Source: Conidiobolus incongruus B7586
Taxonomy: Eukaryota; Entomophthoromycota; Entomophthoromycetes; Entomophthorales; Conidiobolaceae
Direction: 5' to 3'
DNA length: 29,716 bases
NCBI GenBank assembly: GCA_000697335.1
Contig: JNEM01009146.1
Location: 1-29,716 of the forward strand
In this document: piece after piece, positions 1-11,136 of the stretch
Position numbering within the stretch: the first letter of the stretch is position 1
Layout: each line of letters opens with the position of its first letter
Translations under genes and position numbers: made by a program
Notes under the pieces: generated by a model
Told to the model about the DNA's origin: nothing
What the model saw: only the letters and a program-made list of their open reading frames with translations
Databases searched by the model: none

Positions 1-642
1 AAAAAAATTAATTTATATATAAAAACCAAAATATAACTAATATATACAACAATTATTTTTTTAAATAATATAAAAATTATATAGATTAAATATTCAAGTA
101 TTTTCAATTTTTTTAAATTATGTATATATAATTCTAATTTTTATAATTTATTACACTTAATATTTTTAGATTCGAAATATTTATTCAATTTCAATATATT
201 AATTTATATTTTGACAAATTAAAATAAAACAATAATATTTTTTGATATTTAAATATAATATATATATATATATATATATTTAAATTTTGAATCTAACAAC
301 TATATTATTTAATTACAATAACTGCTTTAATTGATTAATTTAATATCAACAATTAAAGAAATTAATTTTATTTATTATAATTTAAAACATAAAAAAAATT
401 TTTCTTTATCAAAATTTTTTTTAATAAATTAATTCAAAAATTAAAATATCTTAAGTTACACTAAATTTAAATTATTATAAAAATTTTAAATTCAAATTTT
501 ATCTTATTAATTAATTTTGTTTATTGACCAATTACCAGTCCAAATAAAAAAAATAAATAAATAATCGTTAAAATTGTGAGATTTGAAGTATACAAAAAAG
601 AAAACTTATAGTGGATTAGCATTGGTGAAATTCATCAAATAA
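1..642. other. AT-rich intergenic, no gene seen
   Basis: Almost pure A/T sequence lying downstream of the fluoride exporter stop at 643. No open frame of coding character and no RNA gene is visible. An alternating AT tract at 258-279 is the only repeat of note. The sequence becomes less AT-biased from about 600, approaching the last exon of the exporter. Confidence 0.6.
258..279. repeat. (AT)11 microsatellite
   Basis: Uninterrupted alternating A and T for about 22 bases inside AT-rich intergenic DNA. Simple-sequence repeat; no function inferred. Confidence 0.8.
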
Positions 643-1910
643 TTAGGAGGTTTGGGACCAGTACCAAGTACCTACAATAACGAGTAAGAGAATCTGGCCG
701 CAAAGTATTGATATAATGGCATATCGGTGGGAATCCTTGGTATTGAGGGTTTCTAACTCTGACTAAATAAAAGAATTGTTAATGAATCATTAGGCTGAGA
801 ATGGTTAAGTAAATTTACCACAAATGCCGAAACAGTCGTTAAACAAGCGCAGAAACCATCCGAAAAACCGAATAGAAGGTCGCACTTCCACGACTCTGAA
901 ACTGTACAAATCTCTAATCTGGGTTGATTTAAGATGTAAATGACTCCTAGAATTCCGGTGCCAAAGATATTTGCTACAAATGTGCCCCAGTAGAAGGTTG
1001 AGGTAATATTGTTCAATCTCTTGAGGAGAATGCGCAGAAGTGTGCCGAATGGGGATATAGCTATAGCGATGGTCCAATTACGCCCTTGGGGAATCCATAT
1101 TGCGGTGACAATGATCAATGACCACGGTACTACACTGACTAGAAAGAGTAGCGCAAATTTGATAAATGTATCGTGTATGATGCTTTTAGAATTTGCAGAG
1201 TTGGAAGGATCGTTGGCATGATTATTATGTTTGGACTGTCTTATTGATAAATAATCATTACAGTGCCTTCCCAGCAATTTACCGTATTTTAAACTGACTA
1301 AACTCGCCGTAAGTGTGATGACTAATATAGTGACCGCATTTAATATCTATAAAATTATTAATAAACCAATATTAATACTTTTTAATTTTATAATATTTAC
1401 TCCTTGTAATACCCCCACTCGATGGTTAATATGAAATAAATAAATAAAACCCTGAAGCATAAAACTAGAAAAAGTAGTAATGCAACCGCAAAGTCCAGCA
1501 CCAAAACCAATAAATAAATTTAAATTATTTTGTAGTATAGTTTTTTGAGTATTCGCTAGGAAACCTAAAATAAAACTACCTAGCATTTGTGCGTATATTA
1601 CTGGAAATACTTGCTGTTCGTCGTAACTGAACAGGTTGTTGAGACATAAGCGAATTAGGGTGCCTAAAAAACTGTTAAATATAAGTAAATTGAGAGTATG
1701 GACGATACTGAACTCGGAAGGTTGTGGTAGTTCAGTAGTCGTGTCGTGAGAAAAAATAGGAGTGATATTAGCAGTGGGAGGCTCATTACTCAATTGAATC
1801 ACGTCAGCGGTAATATCCAAGTGACCTGAATCCAAAAATTGAGCAGCAGCAGCTCTATCTAATTTAGTATTTTTATCAGTAGGAGTAACATTCTCAGGGT
1901 CAAAATTCAT
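643..1910 (-). CDS. FEX1: Double-domain fluoride exporter (FEX/CrcB family)
   Basis: Plasma-membrane fluoride channel that lowers cytosolic fluoride. Three exons on the minus strand: 1910-1401, 1346-819 and 762-643, with introns of 54 and 56 nt (both GTAAAT...TAG), giving 385 residues in a continuous frame. The two CrcB-like halves are typical of fungal FEX proteins. Half 1 has GTLIR (residues 83-87), AQMLGSFILGF and TTFSSF (145-150). Half 2 has GTLLR (271-275), VANIFGTGILG (Asn296) and TTVSAF. A hydrophilic acidic N-tail (about 65 residues) precedes the first membrane segment. The third exon is needed: it supplies the last hydrophobic segment and ends with SQTS then TAA; without it the second half would end prematurely in intron sequence. 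The half-1 position that aligns with Asn296 is Gln108, so the halves are not equivalent. Family assignment is firm; expression is unknown. Confidence 0.93.
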
Positions 1911-2362
1911 ATTATCATTTAATCAGCAGACTTATCATTAAAAGAAAAAAAATACATATTGTGTCAGTTGTAACAATATTTATTAATTTAATGAAAAGCA
2001 AAATATACTAACAATTCAAAAACTTTAAAACTGACGATCTTAAAATTTAAAACCTAATTTTTCACTCAAATTGGATTTTATTGGTTTAAGATTAATATTA
2101 AGAATATTATTCAAATGATATATTGTTGATAATTATGAGTTGATTAATCATGTGTTATAAGCTATATTATTACTATGATTAATTAAATTATTTTAGATCT
2201 TCTATTAAAACAACAATTATCAACATACTAGGATTAATTCATTGAATTGATCTTAAATAATTTATCAACAAATTTTATTAATGTTACTAGATTAGTAAAT
2301 AAACTTAATAGATTCAATCAGTAGTAGTTTAATTGAATATTAGTAAGTAAGGAAAATTGGCG

Positions 2363-2364
<2 letters not shown>

Positions 2365-2396
<32 letters not shown>
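2365..2396. repeat. (AT)16 microsatellite
   Basis: Perfect alternating AT run of 32 bases in the spacer between the exporter and hexosaminidase genes; likely length-polymorphic. Confidence 0.85.
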
Positions 2397-2400
<4 letters not shown>

Positions 2401-3858
2401 TTTCTACATTATTTTAACTAATCTTAATTAAAATTTATAAACTACAGATTAATAGTAAGGCTATCGACATTTAGTCTAAAAGATTTAACAATATATTAAT
2501 TGAATTTTAAAAAGAATTCACTAAAATTTTCAAGTCACAGATATAAAAAAATATGTTTAATTTGATCTTATTCATTTTGCTTGAACATTTTTAATTACAT
2601 CTTATATAATACTCAGATCAATAATATAAAATAATTTTTTATAGTTATTCAAAATTATTAATTTAATATTTTCTAATTAATTATTAGTTGTAAAAAAAAT
2701 TTATCTTATATATTAATAAGACAAATTCAATGTTATTAATAACATTGCTCAGTATGATATCTTCAATTCCGATTATAATAGTTGATATATTAAATTATTA
2801 TTAATTCAAACAAACCAAACAAGTGATGTCAATATAAAAAAATGTTATAGTTATTGAATTATTAAATCATTAACTCATCATTACAATCATTTTAATTTTA
2901 AAAACAGAATATCATATTAAACTAAAATATGTGGATATATTTATACAAAATAAAACAAATTTTTATTGTGAGAAAAGTAATGATATAGATTATCAATTTC
3001 AGCGATTGATATTATTTTATAAAAGATCAAAAATATTCTCAACTAAACAATTTGATTAACATTGTTATTTTTTTAGTACCGTTTTTAAACTATAGCAGAA
3101 TTAATTAGGTGAAATTAATTCTAACGTTAATATCATTTATATTGAAATAGTTTTGGGATTAGATTATTGACCTTAATTAAACAATAGTTTTCAATCCATT
3201 GAATATCGGTATCATTATATTAAAATTCAGTTGAATGTATTAATACAACTATTGATGATTTCTGCCTAAATAAATTTAATCTTGAACAATTAGCAATATT
3301 CTTTTATAACTAAAAATGAAAAAAATATCATTTATTTCCTTAATTTATTATATATAATCAATTTGAAGATTCTACAAATGTTGCATATAGTTAATTTTAA
3401 GTTTCTTATAAATTATAAAAATTGGAACTTATTTATAGCAGTATAACTTATAAATATTACAGCTTTATAAATTATTAAGTTAAAAAATTAATTTCACTTA
3501 TAAAAAACATAATATACCAAATTTTAAAAACAAAAATAAGCATTTATTATTATAAGTAGTTCATTTAATCTCTTTGTTATTTTCAATAGCTATTATCAAT
3601 AGTTTAATAAAGCTCAAATAGTCACAAGATAAATCGAGTAATCTTTGGTTTGGAAAATACCCCATATTCTTAACTCTATTAATAACAAAAATTAAAAATA
3701 TTACATAATCCTTAAATAAAATATAATGCTTAAACTATAAATTTAAATGTAACAGCTAAACTTAATAATATACTTTTCATAATATTTAAGTTTATGATAT
3801 GAAAATAATTTTAAGTTATATTTTGAATTATTTTATATTTTGTAATATTCAAGCAATA

Positions 3859-3879
3859 TAATAATAATAATAATAATAA
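3859..3879. repeat. (TAA)7 microsatellite
   Basis: Seven tandem TAA units about 270 bp upstream of the hexosaminidase start codon. Confidence 0.85.
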
Positions 3880-4100
3880 AATATTCAAAGTTTAATAATT
3901 ATTTATTATTCTCTATTATTATTTACTTGGAAATCCATTACTAAACTCAACAATCCACTAACAAATTAATTAAACTCAAATTTAACCAATAAATTCTTAC
4001 AATACCCTTTAAAACGTAATAAACCCTGAATGATAATCCTTTTATAAATTTCAACAAATCCCACATTTTAGTAGAGTTAAACAAAAATTAAGTATCAACA

Positions 4101-4124
4101 ATGTCTTACAGTCATATTTTTTAG
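4101..4124 (+). promoter_or_regulatory. Short upstream ORF before hexosaminidase
   Basis: ATG at 4101 opens MSYSHIF and stops at TAG 4122-4124, 24 nt before the main ATG and in the same frame. If the leader starts upstream of 4101, this seven-codon ORF could lower or regulate initiation at 4149. It is visible in sequence; any effect is inference. Confidence 0.4.
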
Positions 4125-4148
4125 ATCTCATCCCTGATTTTTTCAATT

Positions 4149-5861
4149 ATGAAATTCAAACCATTAGCATTATTGTATTATTTGATTAAATGTTATTGGC
4201 AAGCTGAGTCACCAATTTGGCCATCTCCACGTTCTGTTAAGTTGGGTGATGATACGATTATTGTTAGCGATAATTTAAAACTCACTACTTCCAATTCGAA
4301 TAAGAGACTGCTAAAGGCTTTGAAACGTTATGAACATCTGATAAATCGAAGTGAGCATGTTGTGTATGTGCCCTTTTATGAAGGGAAATGGGCTGGTAGA
4401 GACGCGAGTGAATTATCCAGTGTATATGTGAGTATTAAGGATGACGATGCTTATGGCTTTGGATTGGATACAGACGAGAGTTATAGTTTATCTATTAAAT
4501 GTAGCGATATAACTTGCGACGGTAAACTCATCTCTAATAATGTGTTTGGGGCTATTCGCGGTCTTGAGACTTTGAGTCAGTTGATTCATATGAATTACGA
4601 GCATAAGACTCGTGTCATAACGTGTGGTCCCGTTGAGATTGAAGACGCACCAAAATTTCCTCACAGAGGAGTACTCATTGATACAAGTAGGAATTTTATT
4701 CCACTTAAGGATATTAGGAGAACTATTGACGCTATGAGCTACAATAAGCTGAATGTGCTACATTGGCACTTAATTGACAGTCACAGCTTCCCCTTCGAAT
4801 CAGAGCGTCATCCTATTATCACCAAGGTAGGTACTCTAAGACCCGGTATGACTTATTCTAAGCAGGATGTTCGCGAATTGGTTGAATATGGATTAGATAG
4901 GGGCGTTCGTATTATCCCCGAGATTGAAGCACCTGCTCATGCTTACAGTATCGGCAAAGCAATTCCAGAGATTGGAGTGTGTTTGGATGACGATGCCTGG
5001 GATAAAACTGCTGCAGAGCCTCCAAGTGGACAATTAGATCCAAGCAATCCCAAATCTCATCAAGTAGTACATGATTTGATCGATGAACTCGCTGAAGTAT
5101 TCCAAGATGGTACAATGCACATGAGTGGAGATGAATTTAACGCTCAATGCTGGGCCAACGACCCCAAATTAAGCAAATATGTCAAATCTAAAGGTGTAGA
5201 TTTCGAGCATCTATTCTCAGAATTCGCTTTGGGTATGCATCGAAAGGCTTATGAGAACAAGAAATCCATTATTGTTTGGGAGGAAGCTCTTCTCAAGAGT
5301 AATTTAACTATGCCTAAGGACAAAGCTATGGTTCAGGTATGGTTGGGTGCTGATCATGCTCTTGAAGTTGTCAATAGAGGATATCCTCTCATTTTGTCCA
5401 GTTCAGATTATTGGTACTTAGATTGCGGTCACGGTGACTGGATGGGTGGCAACCCTGCAGGTAGATCATGGTGTGATCCTTTCAAGACATGGCAAAGAAT
5501 TTATAGCTATAACTTGGTAGATAAGATGAACAAACAGCAAGCCAAGTTGGTCAAAGGTGGCGAAGTTGCAATTTGGGGAGAACAAGCCGATAATATTGTC
5601 CTAGATGCCTACCTGTGGCCAAGAGCTTCCGCTGCTGCAGAAGTCTTGTGGTCAGGAAATTTGGATGATGAAGGAAATATCAAGAACACTAGACATCTGT
5701 TACCTAGACTCAATGAACATCGTTTCAGAATGGTCAATCGTGGCATCAATGCAGAGCCATTGCAGCCTCTGTGGTGTGTTTTGAATCCTTATCGTTGTGA
5801 TGTGTCTCCAAATATGAGTAAAGATGAGCAGCCTTATCAGAATGACAATGATAATGAGTAA
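4149..5861 (+). CDS. Beta-N-acetylhexosaminidase, GH20
   Basis: Exo-enzyme releasing terminal GlcNAc/GalNAc, in fungi usually secreted and acting on chito-oligosaccharides. 570 residues in one uninterrupted exon, unlike the intron-split neighbours. Residues 1-19 look like a signal peptide (Lys2, Lys4, then a Leu/Tyr-rich core, possible cleavage after QA). The segment from WPSP at 24-27 to about 165 matches the GH20 N-terminal domain. The catalytic barrel follows: HRG at 172-174, DTSR at 178-181 with the substrate-binding Arg181, LHWHL, the catalytic pair Asp328-Glu329 in HMSGDEF, VVWEE-like IIVWEEAL, and AIWGEQ near 474-479. The usual HxGGDE motif has Ser326 in place of the first Gly. The ATG at 4149 is chosen because it precedes the signal peptide and an in-frame stop lies 24 nt upstream. 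It looks functional. Confidence 0.95.
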   Translation: MKFKPLALLYYLIKCYWQAESPIWPSPRSVKLGDDTIIVSDNLKLTTSNSNKRLLKALKRYEHLINRSEHVVYVPFYEGKWAGRDASELSSVYVSIKDDDAYGFGLDTDESYSLSIKCSDITCDGKLISNNVFGAIRGLETLSQLIHMNYEHKTRVITCGPVEIEDAPKFPHRGVLIDTSRNFIPLKDIRRTIDAMSYNKLNVLHWHLIDSHSFPFESERHPIITKVGTLRPGMTYSKQDVRELVEYGLDRGVRIIPEIEAPAHAYSIGKAIPEIGVCLDDDAWDKTAAEPPSGQLDPSNPKSHQVVHDLIDELAEVFQDGTMHMSGDEFNAQCWANDPKLSKYVKSKGVDFEHLFSEFALGMHRKAYENKKSIIVWEEALLKSNLTMPKDKAMVQVWLGADHALEVVNRGYPLILSSSDYWYLDCGHGDWMGGNPAGRSWCDPFKTWQRIYSYNLVDKMNKQQAKLVKGGEVAIWGEQADNIVLDAYLWPRASAAAEVLWSGNLDDEGNIKNTRHLLPRLNEHRFRMVNRGINAEPLQPLWCVLNPYRCDVSPNMSKDEQPYQNDNDNE

Positions 5862-7463
5862 GTACTAGAACTAAATTCACATAACATATTTATATTCTTC
5901 CATCACACAATAATCAATTGATAACGAATCAACAGCATATCTAATCCAGCACTTTTTTATATAGTGAATATGATGAATTATAGTAATCAATAATTAGAAG
6001 CATAGATATTACAATCTTTCTAACAAAATATATATTATCATAATCATAAATATTTTAATTAATAAATACCAATTTTTTATATTCATTTCTCAAATTGATT
6101 GTTATTTTCAAATAGTTATTTTATGAAAATATTTTAATTTATATTATCAAGTTATAAAATATTTTGAATACCTATAATAGATATTTAGATTTGTTTGTCA
6201 AATTCTAACTTAATAGTAATATATAACTATATATCATTCATTTCTATAACACTAATATATATATTTTCAAGTTTAAAATAATTGATTAAAATTAATTAAA
6301 TTTCAATCAAAATAAAAACTATGTTCCTAATAAATCCCATACATTTATCAAATGTAATAAATTCTTTCATAGGACTTTCAATTAAAGTTCAAAAGTTTAC
6401 ATGTGATCGATTAATCCATCTTATAAAGTATATAACTACACTACACCTCTATTAACTTTATATTATATATATATCGCTAATGAGTTTAACACCACTCAAA
6501 CCCCAAGTTAACACCTAGTACCTATGCAATGAACTCATTCAGCAATTATTACAGGAGGTATTGACAGCTAAATCATAATTAGAGCATTTAATATCTTAAA
6601 CCATATTGAACCCAGTGAAAATTATTTTCCTATTGAGGCTAACATCCCTCAGCAACAATTGAGACAAAGTAATAATAATTAATTAATTTACTCAATAGGG
6701 AGCCCTATATTGCATAAAGAGTTAAGTAGTAAATTGAGGGAAAATTAATTTTTCAAAAATTTTTAAAAAAGTAAACAAATTAGGTAAATATTATGATAAT
6801 ATAAATTTAAAAAAATGTTAATATTTTTTTATATAATAATTTAAATTTAAATCAACTTAATTTATTAAATTATTTATTTTATTTATATTTATTATTTAAA
6901 ATTATTAAATAATCCTAATTTAAAAACCAATTATCAGGTATTTTCAACTTTAATTATTAAAATATTTGCATAAATAATATTATTCAGTTGACAAAAGAGT
7001 GGGAATCGATAATAAAGTATAAAAACTTGAGATTGAATCTACTATTAAATCCTAAACAAGCTAAAAAGTAACTATCATATTATATCATAGAAATTACTAT
7101 GGTCATTGACTTTTCATTATAGATACCATACATTAACCTTAAAATTAAATGAAATATTGGAAGAGATTAGGATCAATTATTTAGAACAACAATAAAAGTA
7201 ATTATGGTTATTATCATTATTATCATTATTATTATTAATTGTACATTTTAATATTAATTTGTGTTTAGGTTAAAATCCGAAAATTCCAAATTTTTAGCAA
7301 GATCCCTGTCGAATTCAATTAGTCCGATTATTACTTATCAATACAGTACCAAAATAGTAATAACATATTTTATCTAATATATCATAGAATAATATCAATT
7401 GACTGTATAGTGTAATTTAAATCTCCGACACCTACAGACCTACAGTACTTGACTACCTTTGAA
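5862..7463. other. 1.6 kb spacer with inverted repeats
   Basis: No gene recognised. Most of it is AT-rich. The part from about 6470 to 6745 is less AT-rich and holds several short inverted repeats (reported in the findings). An imperfect ATT/ATC trinucleotide run lies near 7209-7238. Confidence 0.5.
6629..6699. repeat. Inverted repeat, 9-bp arms
   Basis: CCTATTGAG at 6629-6637 and its exact complement CTCAATAGG at 6691-6699, separated by 53 nt. A second nested pair is TCCCTCA at 6645-6651 with TGAGGGA at 6735-6741. Could form alternative hairpins; element type unknown. Confidence 0.5.
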
Positions 7464-10213
7464 ATGGATGGATATCAATTTCAACCAGAGTTTATTTATT
7501 TCAATAACCCAATTCCAAAGATTATAAACCTGAAAATTTGACGCCTATTTTGGAATTGTGGTTGGTATGGGCTAGAAGAATTGGTATAATATTTTAGATT
7601 TTATATGAAAATAGTTATATTAATTATAATGATTTAGGTGAATTAAAATTCGATGTAATTATCGAATATCAAAAGGAAGCTGAAACTATATTGACCATAT
7701 CGAAGCTTATTTAAGTTCTAATTATCCTAAATCTAAAGAGTGTTTGGAATTAAGTTTAATGGAATTGGTCATCCTATTAGATAATTTGAATATATATTAT
7801 CAGAATAATTTCATTGATTTATTTGTATTAGATACATTTATTGAACCTAAATTTGTCAATCGATGTGAAAATTTTTAAATTGATGGATTTCAATTTAAAG
7901 ATTCTGACAATAGGTAAATCACTTCAAATTATAGATTCATACACTACTAATGTATCATTTCAGGCCTTTATTCTATCAATCTAAATGCGTTCACTCTATA
8001 TTCAGTACTCTATTCAAGCATATTACGCAGTTGAAATATACCAATCAAATAATTACAAATTACTTAAATTTACAAAATATTGGTAATAACATTGAAGAGA
8101 ATTTCAATATGATTGGAAGTTTTTTATACGTTATGAATCAATTGACAAAATCAAATATTTCTAATAAAGAAATTGTTACCAAGTTGGTAGACCCTGTGAT
8201 TAATGTAATCAGGGAATGGCATTATGGTAAATTTCATAGATTATACATACGTTATTATACTAATGATCGTTTTTTAGATACTTTGAAAGATAACAATCAA
8301 ATTTCTTCTCTATTTGCACTTGATGGTATTATGTAAGTTAATATTCATTTATTCAATTAATAGTACATTAACAATTATACAGTCAAGGATTAGTCCAACA
8401 ACCAGACTATTCCGCCCGAAGATACGCTAACAAAATCAAACCCTTCATCAATCCTTTAGTTCAATTGGATTTTAAAAAGCCAAGTAATTCATTTCATACC
8501 ATAATAATTTATCTCAACTAATTTATTGTTAGAGAAATTGACCACATTGGAACAAAGTATATCAATTTTAATATCTCAATATAAATCACTTGACAATTTG
8601 GAGAGATTTCAAATTGATATTAAGGTAATTAAAGCTAAACTTTTAATAATCTTATAGCTATATAGATTTTTTATAGTCATCAGAATTCTTCTTATTTAAT
8701 TATTTGACGAAATATTGGCAGAGATTAGAATTTAATGATAAAAGTGTAATATTAATTAATATTATCTCAATAACTTAGATTACTAAACTATAATTTTAGG
8801 ACTACGATTTAAAACTCACAAAATTCAAAACTATAGTCCAAGGTCCCACATGTTTAAAGAACTTGGGAAGCAGTCCGAATTACTTGGAGAAATGATCACT
8901 TGGCAACATAAGCCATCGAATTATTTTAGATTGGATAAAAATGAATTAATTAATATGGTTCAATCTCAGCTAATCCATCTGTATGAATTGTCTTCGAATT
9001 TTTTTCAAGAGTTGGCAAAGTGGTGTATCCAAATTTAACGAACGTCTAATGGATCATATTAGTAAGTCAATATATGGCTATTCTAGTAATTAAAGTATTA
9101 ATAGGTGATTTAGGGGATCCTTCCGATGATTCCATTAGAAAGGGGCTGAGATCAATTTTATTTTCATATGTGATATTGTTTCGTTCACTTTTGACTAGAC
9201 CAATCACTGTTGCACCTGTTACTGATAAAGTTAATATTGTCAATAATAAAATGTATATAATTTCCAATTATATGTTTTATAGGATTGGAATTAATGATTT
9301 TATCTCTATCCAATCTCAATTTTGTCATTATGATCCAAATACCTCGTGCCATGGTTACAAATCATCAGAATTTACTATTCGCCTTATTTGATCAAGTGGC
9401 AGAGAGACAATCCCAAGTCAAACCCCTCATTGAAGCTTTATTAAGTGATATTAATAGCAATATCACACCATCCGAAATCAACTCAATAAGTGAGATTGTC
9501 CAATTCAAGGTTTCATTTGTTCTTACAGCTGTTGAACAACTAGTAATTGAAATACCCAATGAGCTTTTGGAATTGGTGATTGGAAAATTAGTTAAGCCAT
9601 TTGCTCAGGAGTAGTTCTCATAGTCTCAGGAATTGTATGAAGCTTCTCACTTAGCTGCGTTATCGATGATTCAGAGATCCAAGGCGTCATGTGTACCAAA
9701 GTTTATTGACTGGTATCAAAGCCAACTTTTTAACCATTTCCCTGGTCAGATGACTGGTGAACAATTCAAACTTGCTTGTACAATTTTAGTAGAAGGTTTA
9801 ATCAAACAACCCGATACAGATATGGATTCAATATGGAAACTATTCGCAATGCTTCACACTAAGACTGAGACTTGCCTTGGTAATCTAGTAGCCAACCCAG
9901 AGCAGTTAATCGAATCAATTGGTTATATTGACACCTAGCCGCTCTATTATCCCATGTTCCCACTCAATATCTGAACGAATACCTGGTACTTTTAGCTCAT
10001 TTGATCCAATTTTTCGATGATCATCCCTGTATAACAGACAATACCGTCATTTCACTAGTCGGTCTCATCAAACAAATGATTACCGAAAATGCTGACTTGG
10101 GAGTAAAGCCCCACCTAGTTGGATGGTACTTAAATTTATTACAAACTGTCAAAGCTGCTAAAAAATTAAAAGGTATGAATCCTAGTAGTAAAATGTTACA
10201 AATGTCAGCTTAA
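7464..10213 (+). pseudogene. PEX8: Broken peroxin-8-like gene
   Basis: Coding-quality sequence in many short frames. The C-terminal third carries LFNHFPGQMTGEQFKLA followed by IDTLAALLSHVPTQYLNEYL, which recalls the C-terminal region of fungal Pex8, the lumenal peroxin that joins docking and RING-finger import complexes. That identity is from memory and moderate. Four canonical introns remain: 8333-8382, 8484-8532, 8625-8676 and 8746-8799 (49-54 nt); two or so more are likely near 7580-7640 and 7915-7963. The reading frame changes without a usable intron near 7500, 7690, 7870, 8845, 9010, 9240-9290 and 9936, and two in-frame TAGs sit at 9612-9614 and 9621-9623. No PTS1-like SKL end is present (it ends LQMSA). 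Intact splice sites with a broken frame suggest recent, non-processed decay, or clustered sequence errors. The 5' end is uncertain. Confidence 0.6.
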
Positions 10214-10428
10214 TAAATAATTTTTTGTATTAAATGTTTGACTTATGATGAATTAATTTAATTGTATTTTTTTTATCTAATACAAACAATAGGATGATAA
10301 AATTATTCAACTCAACCTTGAGTGTTTAAATTGGAACGAAATAGGATCTGAAAAAGTCAATTCATTTATATATTATTTCAGTAATAAACAATTAAATATC
10401 ATCTCCAATAAACTTAATTATATGTTCA

Positions 10429-10965
10429 TTAATGATCGTATTTCTCTCTCTCCTTTACCACATTCTCCAAAGTAATTTGAATAATTTCCATATTACGTTC
10501 CATAATATTCACAAAATTTTGTACATCACCAAGCTCCTAAAATCGAATTAATAGAAAAATATCAAACATAAAATAAAAAACTATTACCTTTAAAGAGTCG
10601 TTCAACCCTTGAACCATATTAGACCATAATTGAGTCTGTTTTTGAAACTTTGTAAGTTGTTAACTTAGTAACTTGGTAGAGTTGTCTAGTTGTTTTTGAG
10701 TTTGAATACATTCTGAAACTCTAAAAATGTTAATAAATAAATAAATACATAGTACATTTTGAATTTGGGTTACTGAGCATTTAAACAATCGGTAATAATA
10801 TCAGTAGTTTCTCGAATACTTTGAACTGCTTCACGACGCAATTGAGCTATTTATTCAGCAATGAATAAATTAAAATTATCAAATATTGACATACTAATGT
10901 TTACTATTTTGATTTTTCAATTCATTTTGTAAATTCTGATGATTTTTTAATATTTGAGATAACAT
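10429..10965 (-). CDS. BLOC1S1: BLOC-1 subunit 1, one in-frame stop
   Basis: Small coiled-coil subunit of BLOC-1 (and BORC in animals), acting in endosome/lysosome traffic. Too fragmented to appear as one long ORF. Four exons on the minus strand: 10965-10905, 10846-10774, 10720-10588 and 10536-10429, introns 58, 53 and 51 nt. The 124-codon product starts MLSQILKNHQNLQNEL, matching the MLSRLLKEHQ start of animal BLOC1S1. It continues with LRREAV and ends with FQKQTQLWSNMVQGLN and LKELGDVQNFV, the family's most conserved stretch. All junctions keep frame, but codon 65 is TAA (10662-10660), between KLLS and QLTKF, at a position occupied by an ordinary residue in homologues. No GT-AG pair removes it sensibly. 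Either a recent null allele, readthrough, or a base error. It converges with the PEX8-like gene and diverges from SF3A3. Confidence 0.75.
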
Positions 10966-11136
10966 TATTGATTAAATTGATTTAAATAAAAGTCATAATA
11001 AATTGGGATTATATATATTTTAGGGATGAGATTAATCCCATAAGATTTTGATTATTGATTGGGTTTATAATTAATTAAATTGTAATTACAAAGTGTAAAA
11101 CGATCTATTTAATTGAATTTTTTTATTAAAACAAGG
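10966..11136. promoter_or_regulatory. Shared divergent promoter, BLOC1S1 / SF3A3
   Basis: Only 171 bp separate the two start codons, so both transcripts must start within it or inside each other's leader. It is AT-rich; I see no clear factor site beyond TATATATTTT-like sequence near 11011. Confidence 0.55.

Larger units (their letters stand above)
1911..4148. other. 2.2 kb AT-rich intergenic spacer
   Basis: Lies between the divergent 5' ends of the fluoride exporter (minus) and the hexosaminidase (plus), so both promoters should be here. I see no coding-like frame, tRNA or rRNA. It contains two simple repeats (2365-2396 and 3859-3879) and, near its right end, a short upstream ORF. Confidence 0.6.

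Noticed and set aside
1009-1221. 70-residue plus-strand ORF
   Set aside because: Antisense of exon 2 of the fluoride exporter.
4912-5115. Minus-strand ORF inside the hexosaminidase
   Set aside because: Antisense shadow of the GH20 barrel, which is unambiguous on the plus strand.
9067-9391. Overlapping ORFs on both strands near 9.1-9.4 kb
   Set aside because: The plus-strand piece belongs to the decayed PEX8-like gene; the minus-strand one is its antisense shadow.
7464-10662. Reassigned stop codons (TAA/TAG as sense)
   Set aside because: Intact long genes here contain no internal TAA or TAG and use them as terminators; the PEX8-like gene also has frame changes that a code change cannot explain.
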